This document shows, piece after piece, positions 37,018 to 48,067 of a stretch of 64,000 bases of DNA. The number at the start of each line of letters is the position of its first letter. The first letter of the stretch is position 1. The translations under genes and the position numbers were made by a program. The DNA comes from Pristionchus mayeri (Eukaryota > Nematoda > Chromadorea > Rhabditida > Neodiplogasteridae), in NCBI GenBank assembly GCA_036245805.1, contig BTRK01000004.1, positions 10,168,001-10,232,000 of the forward strand, read 5' to 3'. The notes below the pieces were generated by a model, which had not been told where the DNA came from, searched no databases, and saw only the letters and a list, made by a program, of their open reading frames with translations.

Positions 37018-37590
37018 ATCGCATCGAATATTTCCACGCTCTAGCCCAACTTATAAAATGCAATCACAGGTGATGCCGATCTGGGAGGGCACCACGAACG
37101 TGCTGTCAATGGACGTTATGAGGGTGATGTCGAGTAAGTTCTTGCTCTTGCCGCACGCGCTCAGATGAGCTATTTTATTGTATACTGTTTTGGTATTCTG
37201 AATTCTGAATGCTTTTTCAGCTCGATCTGAAGCAATTGGCGCATTCGAGGAGCACGTGACCTCCCTTACAGAACCGGGAATGAAGAGCTCTGATGCAATA
37301 TCGCATCGAATATTTCCACGCTCTAGCCCAACTTATAAAATGCAATCACAGGTGATGCCGATCTGGGAGGGCACCACGAACGTTCTGTCCATGGACGTTA
37401 TGAGGGTGATGTCGAGTGGGTTACTAATCTTACTGTACTCGCTCATATGTGATATTTTTATTGTATATTGTTTTGGTATTCTGAATTTTGAATGTTTTTT
37501 CCAGCTCGATCTGAAGCAATTGGCGCACTCGAGGAGCACGTGACCTCCCTTACAGAACCGGGAATGAAGAGCTCCGATGCAAGGGTATGA
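37018..37590 (+). repeat. Tandem partial duplication of acdh exons 18-19
   Basis: The segment starting TATCGCATCGAATATTTCC occurs at 37018 and again at 37305, each followed by exon 18, an intron and exon 19. The first unit (about 37077-37296) is identical by eye to the first acdh gene (29957-30176), intron included. The second unit shows the divergence normal for this pseudogene, including a rewritten intron. Confidence 0.85.
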
Positions 37591-37699
37591 TTTCAGTCAC
37601 TCTGTATGAGGGGGCCCCGTCCTAGCGGAGTATATAGGTTTCGCAATCACTTGTTTCGCAACTTGTGATCTTTCTCCCTCATTATTTCGCAACTGTCTA

Positions 37700-38560
37700 C
37701 TTCTCAACTTTTCGAATAATCTAGGTCACAATTCCCAGAACCGGCTTTCAGGAATTTTCCGGTTTTAAATCCGGCTCTACCGTATAACAGCTCCCAGATG
37801 TGCTACGGAGGTGGCACTTGGCTCAAAATGTGCGGAAAAATATGACAAACAACTTTTATGTTGAAAGTGAAACCGTAGGACTGAAGTGAGTGAAACCGTA
37901 GGAAAGAAAGTGAAATTTCATGTACAAATAAAATCATACCGTCTCGTTAATGGACATACCCAGTGAATTTTATTGCAGATTATGAAAGTTCAACTTCATA
38001 GGCATACAAAAAAATATATAAATCGGCACTTTCAGGGTGGCCTTTTTGAGCAATGTAGCTCCGAAGGTCAGGCAAATGAGAAGTCAAGTTTTGAAAATTT
38101 TTCATCTCGCAGATTTAACTTACCAATCGATCAATTCAATCAATTTCTAACATTTCTCGATCAAAGAAGTTAGATGACGTTGAAAGAGCACGAAATTTCA
38201 GAACTTCAGAAAATTCGATTTCAAACCCTTCTGAGATGCCATGTTCGTGTGCATCGAAATCAGGATTTACCCTTAAGCGCAATTGGTTCGTGATTAATTG
38301 TTGGCACATGCTTGAGTACATTAAGCCATTTCTGGCTCTTCATCACTTTCTATTATCTTGCTCTATATGCTCGAACTTGCAAGATCGCGAGGGTCGAAAT
38401 TTAAGAAAATTATATTTTGGCTAAATTTTAAACTATCTCCGCTATGTTCGATCACCAAAAATCATTTTGAGAGTAGATGAAATATAAAACATCGATAATG
38501 TCAGGTCCCAGATGAGCTAGAGAGATGGCATTGGGCTCAAAATGTTCGGAAAATTATTTC
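37700..38560. repeat. Single-arm foldback remnants
   Basis: Blocks such as CCCAGAACCGGCTTTCAGG and CAGCTCCCAGATGTGCTACG match arms of the foldbacks at 34130, 45050 and 47880, but I find no inverted partner nearby. This probably represents a partial or deleted element in the intron between exons 19 and 20. Confidence 0.5.
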
Positions 38561-39515
38561 CAGAAACTTTTCTGTTGAAAGTATTTTTGAAAACTCGGAA
38601 AGAAACAAGTTATGCCCAAAATATTGTTTTTCTAGGCAGAAAACAATTTTTTTCTCTACCTAGAGGTGGCCTTGTCATGGATTTTCTTTTCAAAAATAGT
38701 AAGCAGGAGTCAATAAGTACACAACAAAAATACTTTCGAAAAACTCAACCATGCCTTCCATGTAGATATTTCTGGTCAAACATGAAAAATTTGAAAAGTT
38801 TGAAAATTCAATATTTCCAAATCTCCGCCAATTCTTTCTCTTATACTTGAATTAATGTTAAACCTTCGTTTAGAGTAAGAAAAACCTGCATTGATTGTTT
38901 TTGGACATTTACAAGTGATAATATTATAATCGAGTGAATGCCTTTTCCCGGTGTTCCATAATAGTTTTCATTTACTGATGAGGGTGGGCAAATCCATTCA
39001 GCCCCGGGACTGGATGGTGAGAAACCAGTTAAGGAATTACATAAACACTCTCAGAGCAGCGATGCCAAAACTGAGAGTACAATGAAGAGCAGCGGAGTCA
39101 GAAGAAGATGAGAAAGACAATGATTTCTATGTGGAGGTGTAACTGAAACCCCACTTTCGCCGTTCTCACTTGTAATTGTCCACAAACAATTTATGCATGA
39201 TTTTGTTTTGCTATAAACTGCGTTTTAACATTAATTCAAGTCTCAGAGAAAGAATTGGCGGAGATTAGGAAAAATGGAATTTTCAAATTTTTCAAATTTT
39301 TCATGTTTGACCAGAAATATCTACATTGAAGGCATGGTTGAGTTTTTCGGAAGTATTTTTTCTGTGTACCCAATGACTTACTTACTATTTTTGAGAAGAA
39401 AATCCATGACAAGGCCACCTCTAGGAAGAGAAAAAAATTGTTTTCTGCCTAGAAAAATGATATTTTGGGCATGACTTTTTCTTTCCGAGTTTTCAAAAAT
39501 ATGTCCAATTACGGT
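38560..39515. mobile_element. Foldback element in acdh copy 2, intron 19
   Basis: Arms of about 290 bp (38570-38865 and 39228-39512) are inverted copies, for example CCTAGAGGTGGCCTTGTCAT against its inverse. The 360-bp loop is unique. No coding sequence is seen. Confidence 0.8.
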
Positions 39516-40173
39516 AATTTGCTTATGAGTGACTATTGTGAGTACGTCATTTTTTTGAAGAATGGGTTCATTTCCAGGTTCGTGAATCAACCGAGGCCGT
39601 GCGTAAGGCGCTTGCATCAGTGACGTCTGCGATGATGAGTTTCTCGTACGTCTCCGACGTCGAAGAAGGCATCACGTTCGCCGGAGGAGCACGAGATATC
39701 TTGATGACGCTGGGCAGAGTGTATTGCGGTGAGCGAGGGTTACGGTAAGTCAATGGGGTCAGGTCCGCAATTAAGGCGCACTGCTCATCAATAACGCCCT
39801 CTACGCAGATGCGGATGAGTCGGATTTCGTGTCGATGAAGAGGTACGTGCGAATAGTTATCGTGCTGTGTAGATTTCTTGATCCCCCCCCCCCCCGAAAA
39901 CCGTGCACTGCCATGCATTATTTGCAACAAATCTCTAAAAACCCATCCCCCTGTATAATCTCGAATCTTTGGATATTGAAACACTCTAGATTCTGCATGG
40001 ACAGGAATCTGCTGGGCAGCCTGAACGAAACTTTCTTCTCCAAGGAGAGAAAAGAGCAGGACAAACTCATCCTCTTCAATCACACTCAAGACAAAACGTG
40101 GATGAAAAACGGAGTTCCCATTGCAAAACTCTAAAAGTCTAAACATGTCTCAACAATGTCCGTACTTCTTTTC

Positions 40174-40179
40174 AATAAA
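40174..40179 (+). terminator. Polyadenylation signal AATAAA of acdh copy 2
   Basis: AATAAA lies 40 bp after the stop of the second acdh copy. The same 3' end recurs at 44621-44909 as part of a larger duplication. Confidence 0.55.
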
Positions 40180-40587
40180 GATAAAAGTATTGCAGTCTGG
40201 TTATTCACTGAGTGTCGCTGTTAAAGTTGAGACGCCACTAATTATAATAGTTGTGATACAATTGCGAGCAAAAATAAGAATGCAATAACGAAGATCAAAT
40301 TAGGATTTTTGTTTTTCTTCAGCTATCCTTCAGCAACTATTCGAAAACATATATGTATATATAGTGAACTGACACCACCATGTTTCCCTCACTCGTACTC
40401 GTGCTAACTAGCCAAATCCCCGATTTTGTTCTCCTTTCGCCTCTCACTTCTTCCTATTGTTATGTTTGGTTCGCTCTCGCATTTTCTCTCTCATTCACAT
40501 TCGGTGTGCTCGAATATGGCATCATAATTACGATTTGTTTGTAAATTTGAATAACGGAATTCATAAGATTCGAATACAATTAAGCCA

Positions 40588-43265
40588 ATGCTGTACGATA
40601 TCCCCCATTATACACTGGTCGACCTCGGATCTGAGCGGCTATGGTCGGATTTCAAGAAGGCCGTTAGAGATCTGGAGTGGAAGTCAACTGATAACACAGG
40701 TGAGTGCTTTGCTCACATTAGCGTTTACAGCAGTTATGCAGATCACGAGATGAGAAGCGATTTTAAATGATATCACCATTTTTTGTAGAGTTCGAGAAAT
40801 GAAACCACGGTCTCTTCATGTTCCACACTCTCTAGACCGGTCTAGCGGTGATAGAGTGTGTAGAATGAAGAGGGCTTGGTATCGTTTCTCGAACTCTAAT
40901 TTTCTGTTTGACTGTAGACGGATCGTTTCAATAGAGCGCTCGATAGGCTCCATGCTCACTTATGATGTGCATATTTCAGTGCTTTGGGCAACGCCGCTTC
41001 TCTCCTCGACTCGATGCGTCTTTGCTCGAAAGGATTCCGGTTTCGTTCTTTGTTGTTATTCCAATGCCTCGTGACTGTCTGATTGGGTGCAATCGGAGGG
41101 TGCGACCTCGGTGTTGCTCTCGGATAAGTGGCATAATCGGATTGAATGGCGAGGGTTCGAGGGTTCGAGAAACGGTCTCGTCATTCTCAACACTTTCTCG
41201 CGTCTCGAATGGGTAAAGAGTGTGTGCAAAGAAGAAACGATGACCCGAATTTCGGGTTATAGCGAGCAGCGACACAGCGAAGCATCATGTGCACATTTTC
41301 GCTCTAGCGGGAAACATATCTAAGAGTCACATCACTGCCCCCCCCCCTCCCCCATACTTTGCCGAGACTCTGTAGACGATGAAGACATAGTAACAAAAAT
41401 TTTGCATGCTCATGAATGCAAATGCGTGTTGGCCTATGAAAACCTCGTTCACTTTTAATTGATAAACATGATGCGAAGTGGCCGAAATTTCTGGAAAATG
41501 ATACTAAGTATTATTTGACATTTCAGATGGTTCAATGCTGGGATGTTGTGTGTGGAGCGAGCTGGAGGACATGATCTGGATTGGTGAGGAGAGTCAAATA
41601 AATGAAATATTTTCGAAATTTTAGGATTCTACATCACAATTCATCCATGCAAGGCGTGGGCATCGGAACTGCAGTTTGGACGCGAACGATGGAGAGAATA
41701 CGAGTCACTGGGAAGATTGTTGGATGCAGAGCAGGCACTTTCTTATTTTACAGTTGAAAATAAGAGTTTACAACAACAAAAAACGATACCACGGTATCTT
41801 TCTATGTACGCTCTTACTGATCGTAAGGCCTAGAGAGTCGGTGAAATGGAGATAACTGATGAACGAAATGATTGTTCTAATTTAAGCTTCAAATATGTGC
41901 CAAAAATACGTGAGCGGCGTCACTGCCTTCGAGGTGTCGCGCATCCAGAAACACTTGTTGACAGTGGAACAGATGAAAGAGGTTCACAAATGATAACGTC
42001 ATTCTTGCACAAAGCATTGCGAGTCAATTTAGTCAACTTACTTTAGTTGCCTTACACACTGGCCGATAGTAGTCAGAATACATAGAAATCCGAGTCCAAA
42101 TATCTAAGAGAGACTTTTTGTGTCAGTGAACTGATTGGCACTAGGCCAAAAGTTGAAATCCTCCTAAATGTGCATACATGTAGTACTCGGTGAGTGTATC
42201 TCAGGCATGTCATATTTAGTGTTCTAGATCCTTCTCTAGGGAATGAAATGTACTTTAGTCCGAAAATTTCAATTTTCAAAATTTACCATTTCGCAACCGA
42301 TCAGAACGACTGATATCTCCAAAAATGCGCAATATTCAACTGATCATACCTATAAAATTTTAGATGAATTGGCTTGAAACTGTTTGAAAAAAATTCAAAT
42401 TTCGGATAAAATATTTTTTAGTTCATACGGCAATGTGGAAAGGAACCTTTTTTATGTGCTTGGTTTGTAGCGCTCACCGATTACTATTTACAGAAAAATT
42501 TTGAGCGAAAAAATTGGGACATGTGTATTGAAATTTTCGAAAAAACTGAATTAAGTCAGTTCGTAATAGAATTTCGGGCTACCGTATCCTGGCAAGAGAA
42601 TACCTCGCAAATATGTGAACATTGATGAATTTTTTAATCCTTTGGTTTCGACAGTTGGCCATCCCGCGAAAAGTCTCTTCAAAATCGGACCAGTACGTTT
42701 TCGTAACCCACCAGGAGATATTAATTATCATCTTAAATTGTTGCAGTGCTACGCGTCCTCCATAGCTCAGTTTGCGCTGCTCGCAAAATGGCTCATGGTT
42801 TGGGTCGAGAAGTTAGTTTTGATATGATGTGGTTTCACTAGAAATTGAGCTTTATGCGCATTCTTGCAGGTTTCCTGCTGGTGCAAAGGTAGTACTGGGC
42901 ATTCTCAGCGGCAGCGCTGGCGAGCATCACCTAGCTCTGGGTGAGCTAAATTCACCTTGTTTATTTGAAGTGATGCTTACCAAATTGTGGAACGTTATAG
43001 GTTTTATATATAATTCTCAAAAGTAAGCTCTCTGTGCATGATAAGCCATTTTTGTCTTCATTCTTATCTCAATAATTTATAGAATTCACAAAGTGCAATA
43101 AATTGTGCATTGTAAAACAGAAAATGAGAATCCAAAATCGGAATATTCGAAGGGCATGAAATCAGCGACGAGCTGGTAACTCTGTTCTCGAAAGAAGTGG
43201 AAACAAAGATGGATTTGTGTTTGTGTTTCCTGCCGAACAACGCCCACTGCCACTTCGATGCCTGA
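40588..43265 (+). pseudogene. GNAT N-acetyltransferase (DUF1248/YitH-type), broken copy
   Basis: The first exon (ATG at 40588, LYDIPHYTLVDLGSERLWSD) and the last (ending NAHCHFDA before TGA at 43263) match the second copy at 51177-57930. Comparison shows four defects. A single C is missing in exon 3 near 41643, which destroys the acetyl-CoA motif (second copy: PSMQDVGIGTAVW). The exon 3 donor is GC. Exon 5 and the first half of exon 6 are gone, replaced by about 550 bp of unrelated sequence (42050-42620). Exons 7-9 (42747-42811, 42870-42946, 43151-43265) remain with sound splice sites. GNAT enzymes move an acetyl group from acetyl-CoA to an amine; the substrate of this nematode-expanded group is unknown. 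Confidence 0.82.
40787..40897. repeat. ~110-bp hairpin repeat (MITE-like)
   Basis: AGAGTTCGAGAAA at the left end is inverted at the right end (TTTCTCGAACTCT), and the centre reads CTCTAGACCGGTCTAG. It lies in intron 1 of the GNAT pseudogene; the duplicate copy is at 51376-51486. Confidence 0.7.
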
Positions 43266-43377
43266 TCGAGATGCTCGTGTGCAAATTGTACAGATCGATT
43301 ATCATTGTCATGCTTATTTATAATGCGGTAAATATTATTTTTAAGATAATACGGATATATATATATATTGCATTTTC

Positions 43378-43383
43378 AATAAA
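43378..43383 (+). terminator. Polyadenylation signal AATAAA
   Basis: AATAAA occurs about 110 bp after the stop of the first GNAT copy, preceded by a short AT microsatellite. Confidence 0.4.
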
Positions 43384-43463
43384 TATTACAAATTGAAATG
43401 ATACTCAAGAACATGAATTCGTCGGTTTGGGGAGACATATCGGGCATTTCGGTTTAAACATCG

Positions 43464-43550
43464 TTAGGAGATCATCCCATGGTCGTGCAGTGCGTACAGC
43501 TTCTCATAAATAGCGTTCTCCCCCAACGCGCCTGAACGTGACGCCAATCT
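43464..43550 (-). pseudogene. Orphan terminal exon, unidentified
   Basis: On the minus strand a TTCTACAG acceptor is followed by 28 in-frame codons ending in TAA: RLASRSGALGENAIYEKLYA and then LHDHGMIS. The composition is protein-like and the acceptor is good. No upstream exon of the same gene could be found between here and the acdh 3' duplicate. It may be a left-over 3' exon of a gene lost in the rearrangements. I do not recognise the family. Confidence 0.35.
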
Positions 43551-44620
43551 CTGTAGAAGGAAAAGGAAAAACATGAATACAACCTCTGATACTGCCATCA
43601 TCACAATTACTGTTCCGATTCGATCTTCTCCTCTACTTCCACCATCACTACCATTGTTAAGTAAATCACGTAATTGGATATTGAATTAGAAAATATAGCG
43701 AACTTACTCAGTTCAAAACTTCCAGGTGACACCCGGAAAAGACCGGGATATCAGTAAAATTCATTGCAAGACTATAATCTAGACATTTTTGGACTTTATT
43801 GGATTTCAGGAACCGTAGATTTGGGGGGGGGCTCGTTCTGAGCCATTATATACACCTTAGAGGATGCGCAAGTTGACAACAAATTGGGAACAATGCGAAT
43901 TGCTGTATTGCATCCCTCTCTATTGGTGGTACTGTGTATACTAGAGATCGAGCGACGACACCAAGATCTCTTCATTTCATACACTCTCTAGACCGGTCGA
44001 TCGGCGAGAGAGTGCACAGAATGAAGAGAGCGTCGTATCGTTTCTCGAACTCTAGTGTATGCTGTGCAGAGACGTGAGAGGAGGGCGTGTAATGGCGATC
44101 AGACAGTGCGAGAAGGCGCGAGAGAGGCAGTAGGGCAGGCAATTTCGCCGATGTTTACTGTTTGTGTCCAACGGATGGTGGAAACAGAGCAATATCATCC
44201 GAATTTTTAACTCTAGTAGGGTGAACATGTATCTCCATTTTCACTCGCAAATCAGGCGGTCTGTGAGAATATACGATTATGGGAGAGGGACATTGCGCAA
44301 TTGAGCACAGTTGTTTATCGCGTCGTGCACAGGTTGAAAACATCGCCAAGGTCGAAGGTTGCAATGGACGGGCATTGTATACGGGGGAGAGTGAGACGTT
44401 AGAGTATGCTGGAGCCGTTATGTTAATTTATCTCAACTTCCTTACAACTACAACTATTTGTAATTAACAATACAAGAACTTCACAACACTAGTATATTTT
44501 ATTGTAAACTTGAAATTGATATCATCAGTGTTCGTGGATGTTCACTTTGGTAATACAATTTAGTTTCATTTTTGCTCAAATTGTTCACTTCCCCGGCGTA
44601 ATTACAAATGTCATTCTCCT
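43551..44620. other. Gene-poor stretch with a hairpin repeat
   Basis: The only structures I can support are a run of nine G at 43826 and the hairpin listed separately at 43940-44056. The rest has no coding character on either strand. Confidence 0.5.
43940..44056. repeat. ~115-bp hairpin repeat (MITE-like)
   Basis: ACTAGAG at the left and CTCTAGT at the right border arms with CTCTTCATTTCATACACTCT and its near-inverse around a CTAGACCGGTCGATCGG centre. It is closely related to the hairpin at 40787. Confidence 0.65.
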
Positions 44621-44909
44621 AACTCATCCTCTTCAATCACACTCAAGACAAAACGTGGATGAAAAACGGAGCTCCCATTGCAAAACTCTAAAAGTCTAAG
44701 CATGTCTCAGCAATATCCGTACTTCTTTTCAATAAAGATAAAAGTATTGCAGTCTGGTTATTCACCGAGTGTCGCTGTTCAAGTTGAGACGCCACTAATT
44801 ATAATAGTTGTGATACAATTGCGAGCAAAAATAAGAATGCAATAACGAAGATCAAATTAGGATTTTTGTTTTTCTTCAGCTATCCTTCAGCAACTATTCG
44901 AAAACATAT
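44621..44909 (+). repeat. Duplicate of the acdh copy 2 3' end
   Basis: This stretch matches 40064-40352 almost base for base: the last 23 codons (ending GAPIAKL), stop, AATAAA and downstream spacer. With the second GNAT gene it shows that a unit of about 4.5 kb (from about 40064 to 44620) was tandemly duplicated. Confidence 0.9.
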
Positions 44910-45564
44910 GAGAGGTATCACGAGTCAGTGTAAACGCGTGGGAACAATTTCCAACTTTTATTTTTTGTTTGGGTTCATATTATGGTGGTAGCATACACTA
45001 GAGTCAACTTCTCGAAAAATCTAGGTCACAGGTCCCAGAGCCGGCTTTTAGGAAATTTCCGGTTTTTCATCCGGCTCTACTGTATATCAGCTCCCAGATA
45101 AGCTACAAAGATGGCGTGGGGCTCAAAATGAGCGGAAAAATATAATAAGAAAGTTTTATGTTTTGACCTAAGCGATTGGACAACATTTGGAAAAGATATG
45201 ATTTGAAAACCAACTTTTCTTCTCGAAAAACATCTGCAGCAATTTTGTGAGTTACCATTCCCTGAAATTTTATTGCAGAATATACAAGCTGAAGTACATA
45301 GGTATAAAATAAAATTAAAAATAGGGTACTCAAAGAGGGTACTTTTTTGGAATATCGGCCCAAATCTCGAACTTTGTGAACGCCGATGTGAAAATTGTAA
45401 ATTCCTGAACAGCTATAGATGAATTCGGAATAACTATTGTAGCTTGAGTTATTTCATAGGCAATACAGTAAGATGACGCTATGAAACTTCAAGTTTCACT
45501 CATTCTGAAAAATCGATTTTTTTAACTCGATTCTGGCTAAATTTGGAGGCAGAAAACTGAACAA

Positions 45565-46125
45565 TTTTGAATCGAGTCCATTGAAAACCAACTAAAATAT
45601 AAAGTAATGACTACCATAAATAAGAACATTTGTAATTGAGGGTCTACAGATCTTCGGAGCTCTTGCCTTATTCACTCGAATATGATAAGTCAATGAGATC
45701 AACATTGCTCGAAATTGTATTTTGGCTATATTTTTGAGAAAATTGCATAATTACAGGTGTCAAAAATCTGTGTTAGTACATTTACGTCAACTTCCACTGA
45801 TGAAAGGGACAAATAGCCCGATATTCAAAAATGTGAAAAAGGTGTGGGCTCAACTTTTCAATTTTTCTATGTTCATTAATATAATGATTTTATTGTGCAT
45901 TTTTGCCAACAATTCACAAATAAAGATTTTTGACACTTGAAATTATGCAAATTTCTCAAAAATAACTGCAAAATGCAATTTACAGCAATGTTGACCTCAC
46001 TGATTTAGCACATTCGAGTGAATATGGCAAGAGCTCCGCATATCTGTAGACCCAAATTTACACATCTTCTTATTCATGGTGGTCACTACTTTATATTATA
46101 GTTGGTTTTCAATGGACTGGAATTA
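45565..46125. repeat. Inner palindrome of the nested foldback
   Basis: The arms meet near 45850: TCTACAGATCTTCGGAGCTC on the left is inverted near 46040, and CATTGAAAACCAACTA on the left is inverted at 46095-46115. The palindrome ends exactly where the mariner begins. Confidence 0.75.
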
Positions 46126-47387
46126 TTAGGTTGGTGCATAAGTTTTTTCCAATTTTGGAGGTGAATTTCAAAGCCATCTATGAACCGCCACTCAAATCAT
46201 ATCAGTACACATTTGTAGCATAGCGTAAGGGTATAGTTCACAATTATTATGATATGTCCGAATTGCATCGTGATTTTAAATTTTACTAGAAATTAAAGGT
46301 TAACCAACAGTTTACTTCTCATATAAATATTGAAAAATTTGGGCGCGCTCTTGTTTTGCAGGGATAACTGGCTGGACATCTTCACACTTATTATTGAGAA
46401 GCCCCTTGAATGCGCTTTCCAATAATAGGTTGAAATCGGTGCTAGCCTAATTAATCACAGAATTAGGGAGTGACTAATCATACAAGCTGGCAAGAAATTC
46501 CACGTGATATCTCGTTTTTCTTGCCTTATGTGCTAAACAGACTGGTCTGTTTATAGGGGCGCTTTAATCTTGCATTATGGGGCTACTTTACCATTGGTGA
46601 AATTTGAGACATAGCATCATCCCCTTTTCAGAAAGAGATTTTTTCCAAAATCCGATTATTGGACTATCCTATCAAAATGTTTACTTTTGTTGATCATCTT
46701 TAGAGTCCATTTTCTGAATGCACAGGAATTCCGCCACTATCTGAACCTATTGAGCGATAGGTCAAGGGTAGCTGATGCTGATGAACACAAAAACGTGGGA
46801 CTTCTATGTATCACCTAATCAGGAAGCTGTCAAATACATTGATTTCGATGTGCAAATTTCGTCACAAAAATGTTGATGACTGCAGCTTATGGTTGCAGTT
46901 ATGGATGTCCATAATAATGCGATTTTAAACTCCTCATTGAAGTAACTTAATGCTGAGATATGTTTGGTTTCGATAAGGCAATGCACACGGAAGCACGGTG
47001 AAGGGAAGTGAATTTGGTCACGATTAACTGAACCCAACAATGAAATTAGCTCCTTTTGTGAGCAGGTCATTTGCGCCAAACACGATTCACCTGTATATTC
47101 GTGATGTAAGTTCATCACACTTCACGATAGTGTCGATGATTTCACCTGATCACTACACACTGGAAAGCTCTAACCTGTTAAAATCATCCGAAATTCGTAG
47201 TCGAGACTACTTTGACCTCGCACTATGGCCAAAGGTCTCAATAGGTCTGTACTAAAGTGCGCTTAAGAGAGTATCCATGCACTCATAATATATGAGAATC
47301 AAAATGAAAATCAATTAGAGCTAAAGACCGGAATATGTGAAAAGCTTCACAAGTTGAAATTGGAAAAAAACTTATGCACCAGCCTGA
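46126..47387 (+). mobile_element. Degenerate mariner element
   Basis: The element is 1262 bp with ends TTAGGTTGGTGCATAAG and the inverse CTTATGCACCAGCCTGA, and TA on both sides (46124-46125, 47388-47389). Plus-strand remnants of transposase are visible: DADEHKNVGLLCIT near 46777 (cf. the GDEKW box), VMDVHNNAIL near 46900, LNAEICLVSIRQ near 46947 and SPDHY near 47140 (cf. the YSPDLAPSDYH box). Stops and frameshifts make it dead. It interrupts the arm of the surrounding foldback. Confidence 0.82.
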
Positions 47388-48067
47388 TAAAATTGATAAG
47401 TTTTTAGCTTCCAAATTTAGCCAGAATCGAGTTTTAAAAAATCGATTTTCAGAATGAGTGAAACTTGAAGTTTCATAGCGTCATCTTACTTTATTGCCTA
47501 TGAAACAACTCAAGCTACATTAGTTATTCCGAATTCATCTACAGCTGTTCAGGAATTTACAATTTTCACATCGGCGTTCACACAGTTCGAGGTTTGGGCC
47601 GATATTCCAAAAAAGTACCCTCTTCGATTTCCCTATTTTTAATTTTATTTTATACCTATGTACTTCAGCTTGTATATTCTGCAATAAAATTTCAGGGAAT
47701 GGTAACTCACAAAATTTCTGCACATTTTTTTCGAGAGGAAAAGTTGGTTTTCAAATCATATCTTTTCCAAATGTTGTCCAATCGCTTAGGTCAAAACATA
47801 AAACTTTCTTATTATATTTTCCGCTCATTTTGAGCCCCACGCCATCTTTGTAGATCATCTGGGAGCTGATATACAGTAGAGCCGGATGAAAAACCGGAAA
47901 TTTCCTAAAAGCCGGCTCTGGGACCTGTGACCTAGATTTTTCGAGAAGTTGACTCTAGTGTATGCTACCACCATAATATGAACCCAAACAAAAAATAAAA
48001 GTTGGAAATTGTTCCCGGGTGTTAGGTTTTTCTCCACTGACTCGTGATACCTGTGATATTGAACTGA

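Larger units (their letters stand above)
31459..40134 (+). pseudogene. Second acdh-11-like gene, decayed tandem copy
   Basis: All 22 exons of the first copy are recognisable in order, from ATGCCCGCCTCAAATTTCGC at 31459 to the stop at 40132-40134, but the reading is broken several times. Exon 5 (around 32280) lacks 4 bp and runs into TGA. Exon 6 (around 32363-32415) has 2 extra bases, and in the original frame a TGA. The exon 7 donor GT is AT (around 32610). Exon 17 (around 36925) lacks 1 bp. Exons 18-19 occur twice (37071-37296 and 37352-37584). The FAD strand reads GGGD in place of GGSD. Many substitutions are silent, so it was probably under selection for a time after duplication. A large foldback (33998-35602), a SINE (35801-36074) and another foldback (38500-39540) lie in its introns. 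Confidence 0.88.
44910..48055. mobile_element. Nested foldback element interrupting the duplicated unit
   Basis: Outer arms (about 44910-45560 and 47390-48055) are inverted copies ending in AGGTATCACGAGTCAGTG and its inverse. ATAT borders both sides (44906-44909 and 48056-48059), and the empty site in the first copy reads AAACATATATG at 40343-40353. Inside lie a second palindrome (45565-46125) and a mariner (46126-47387). No transposase for the foldback itself is visible. Confidence 0.85.
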
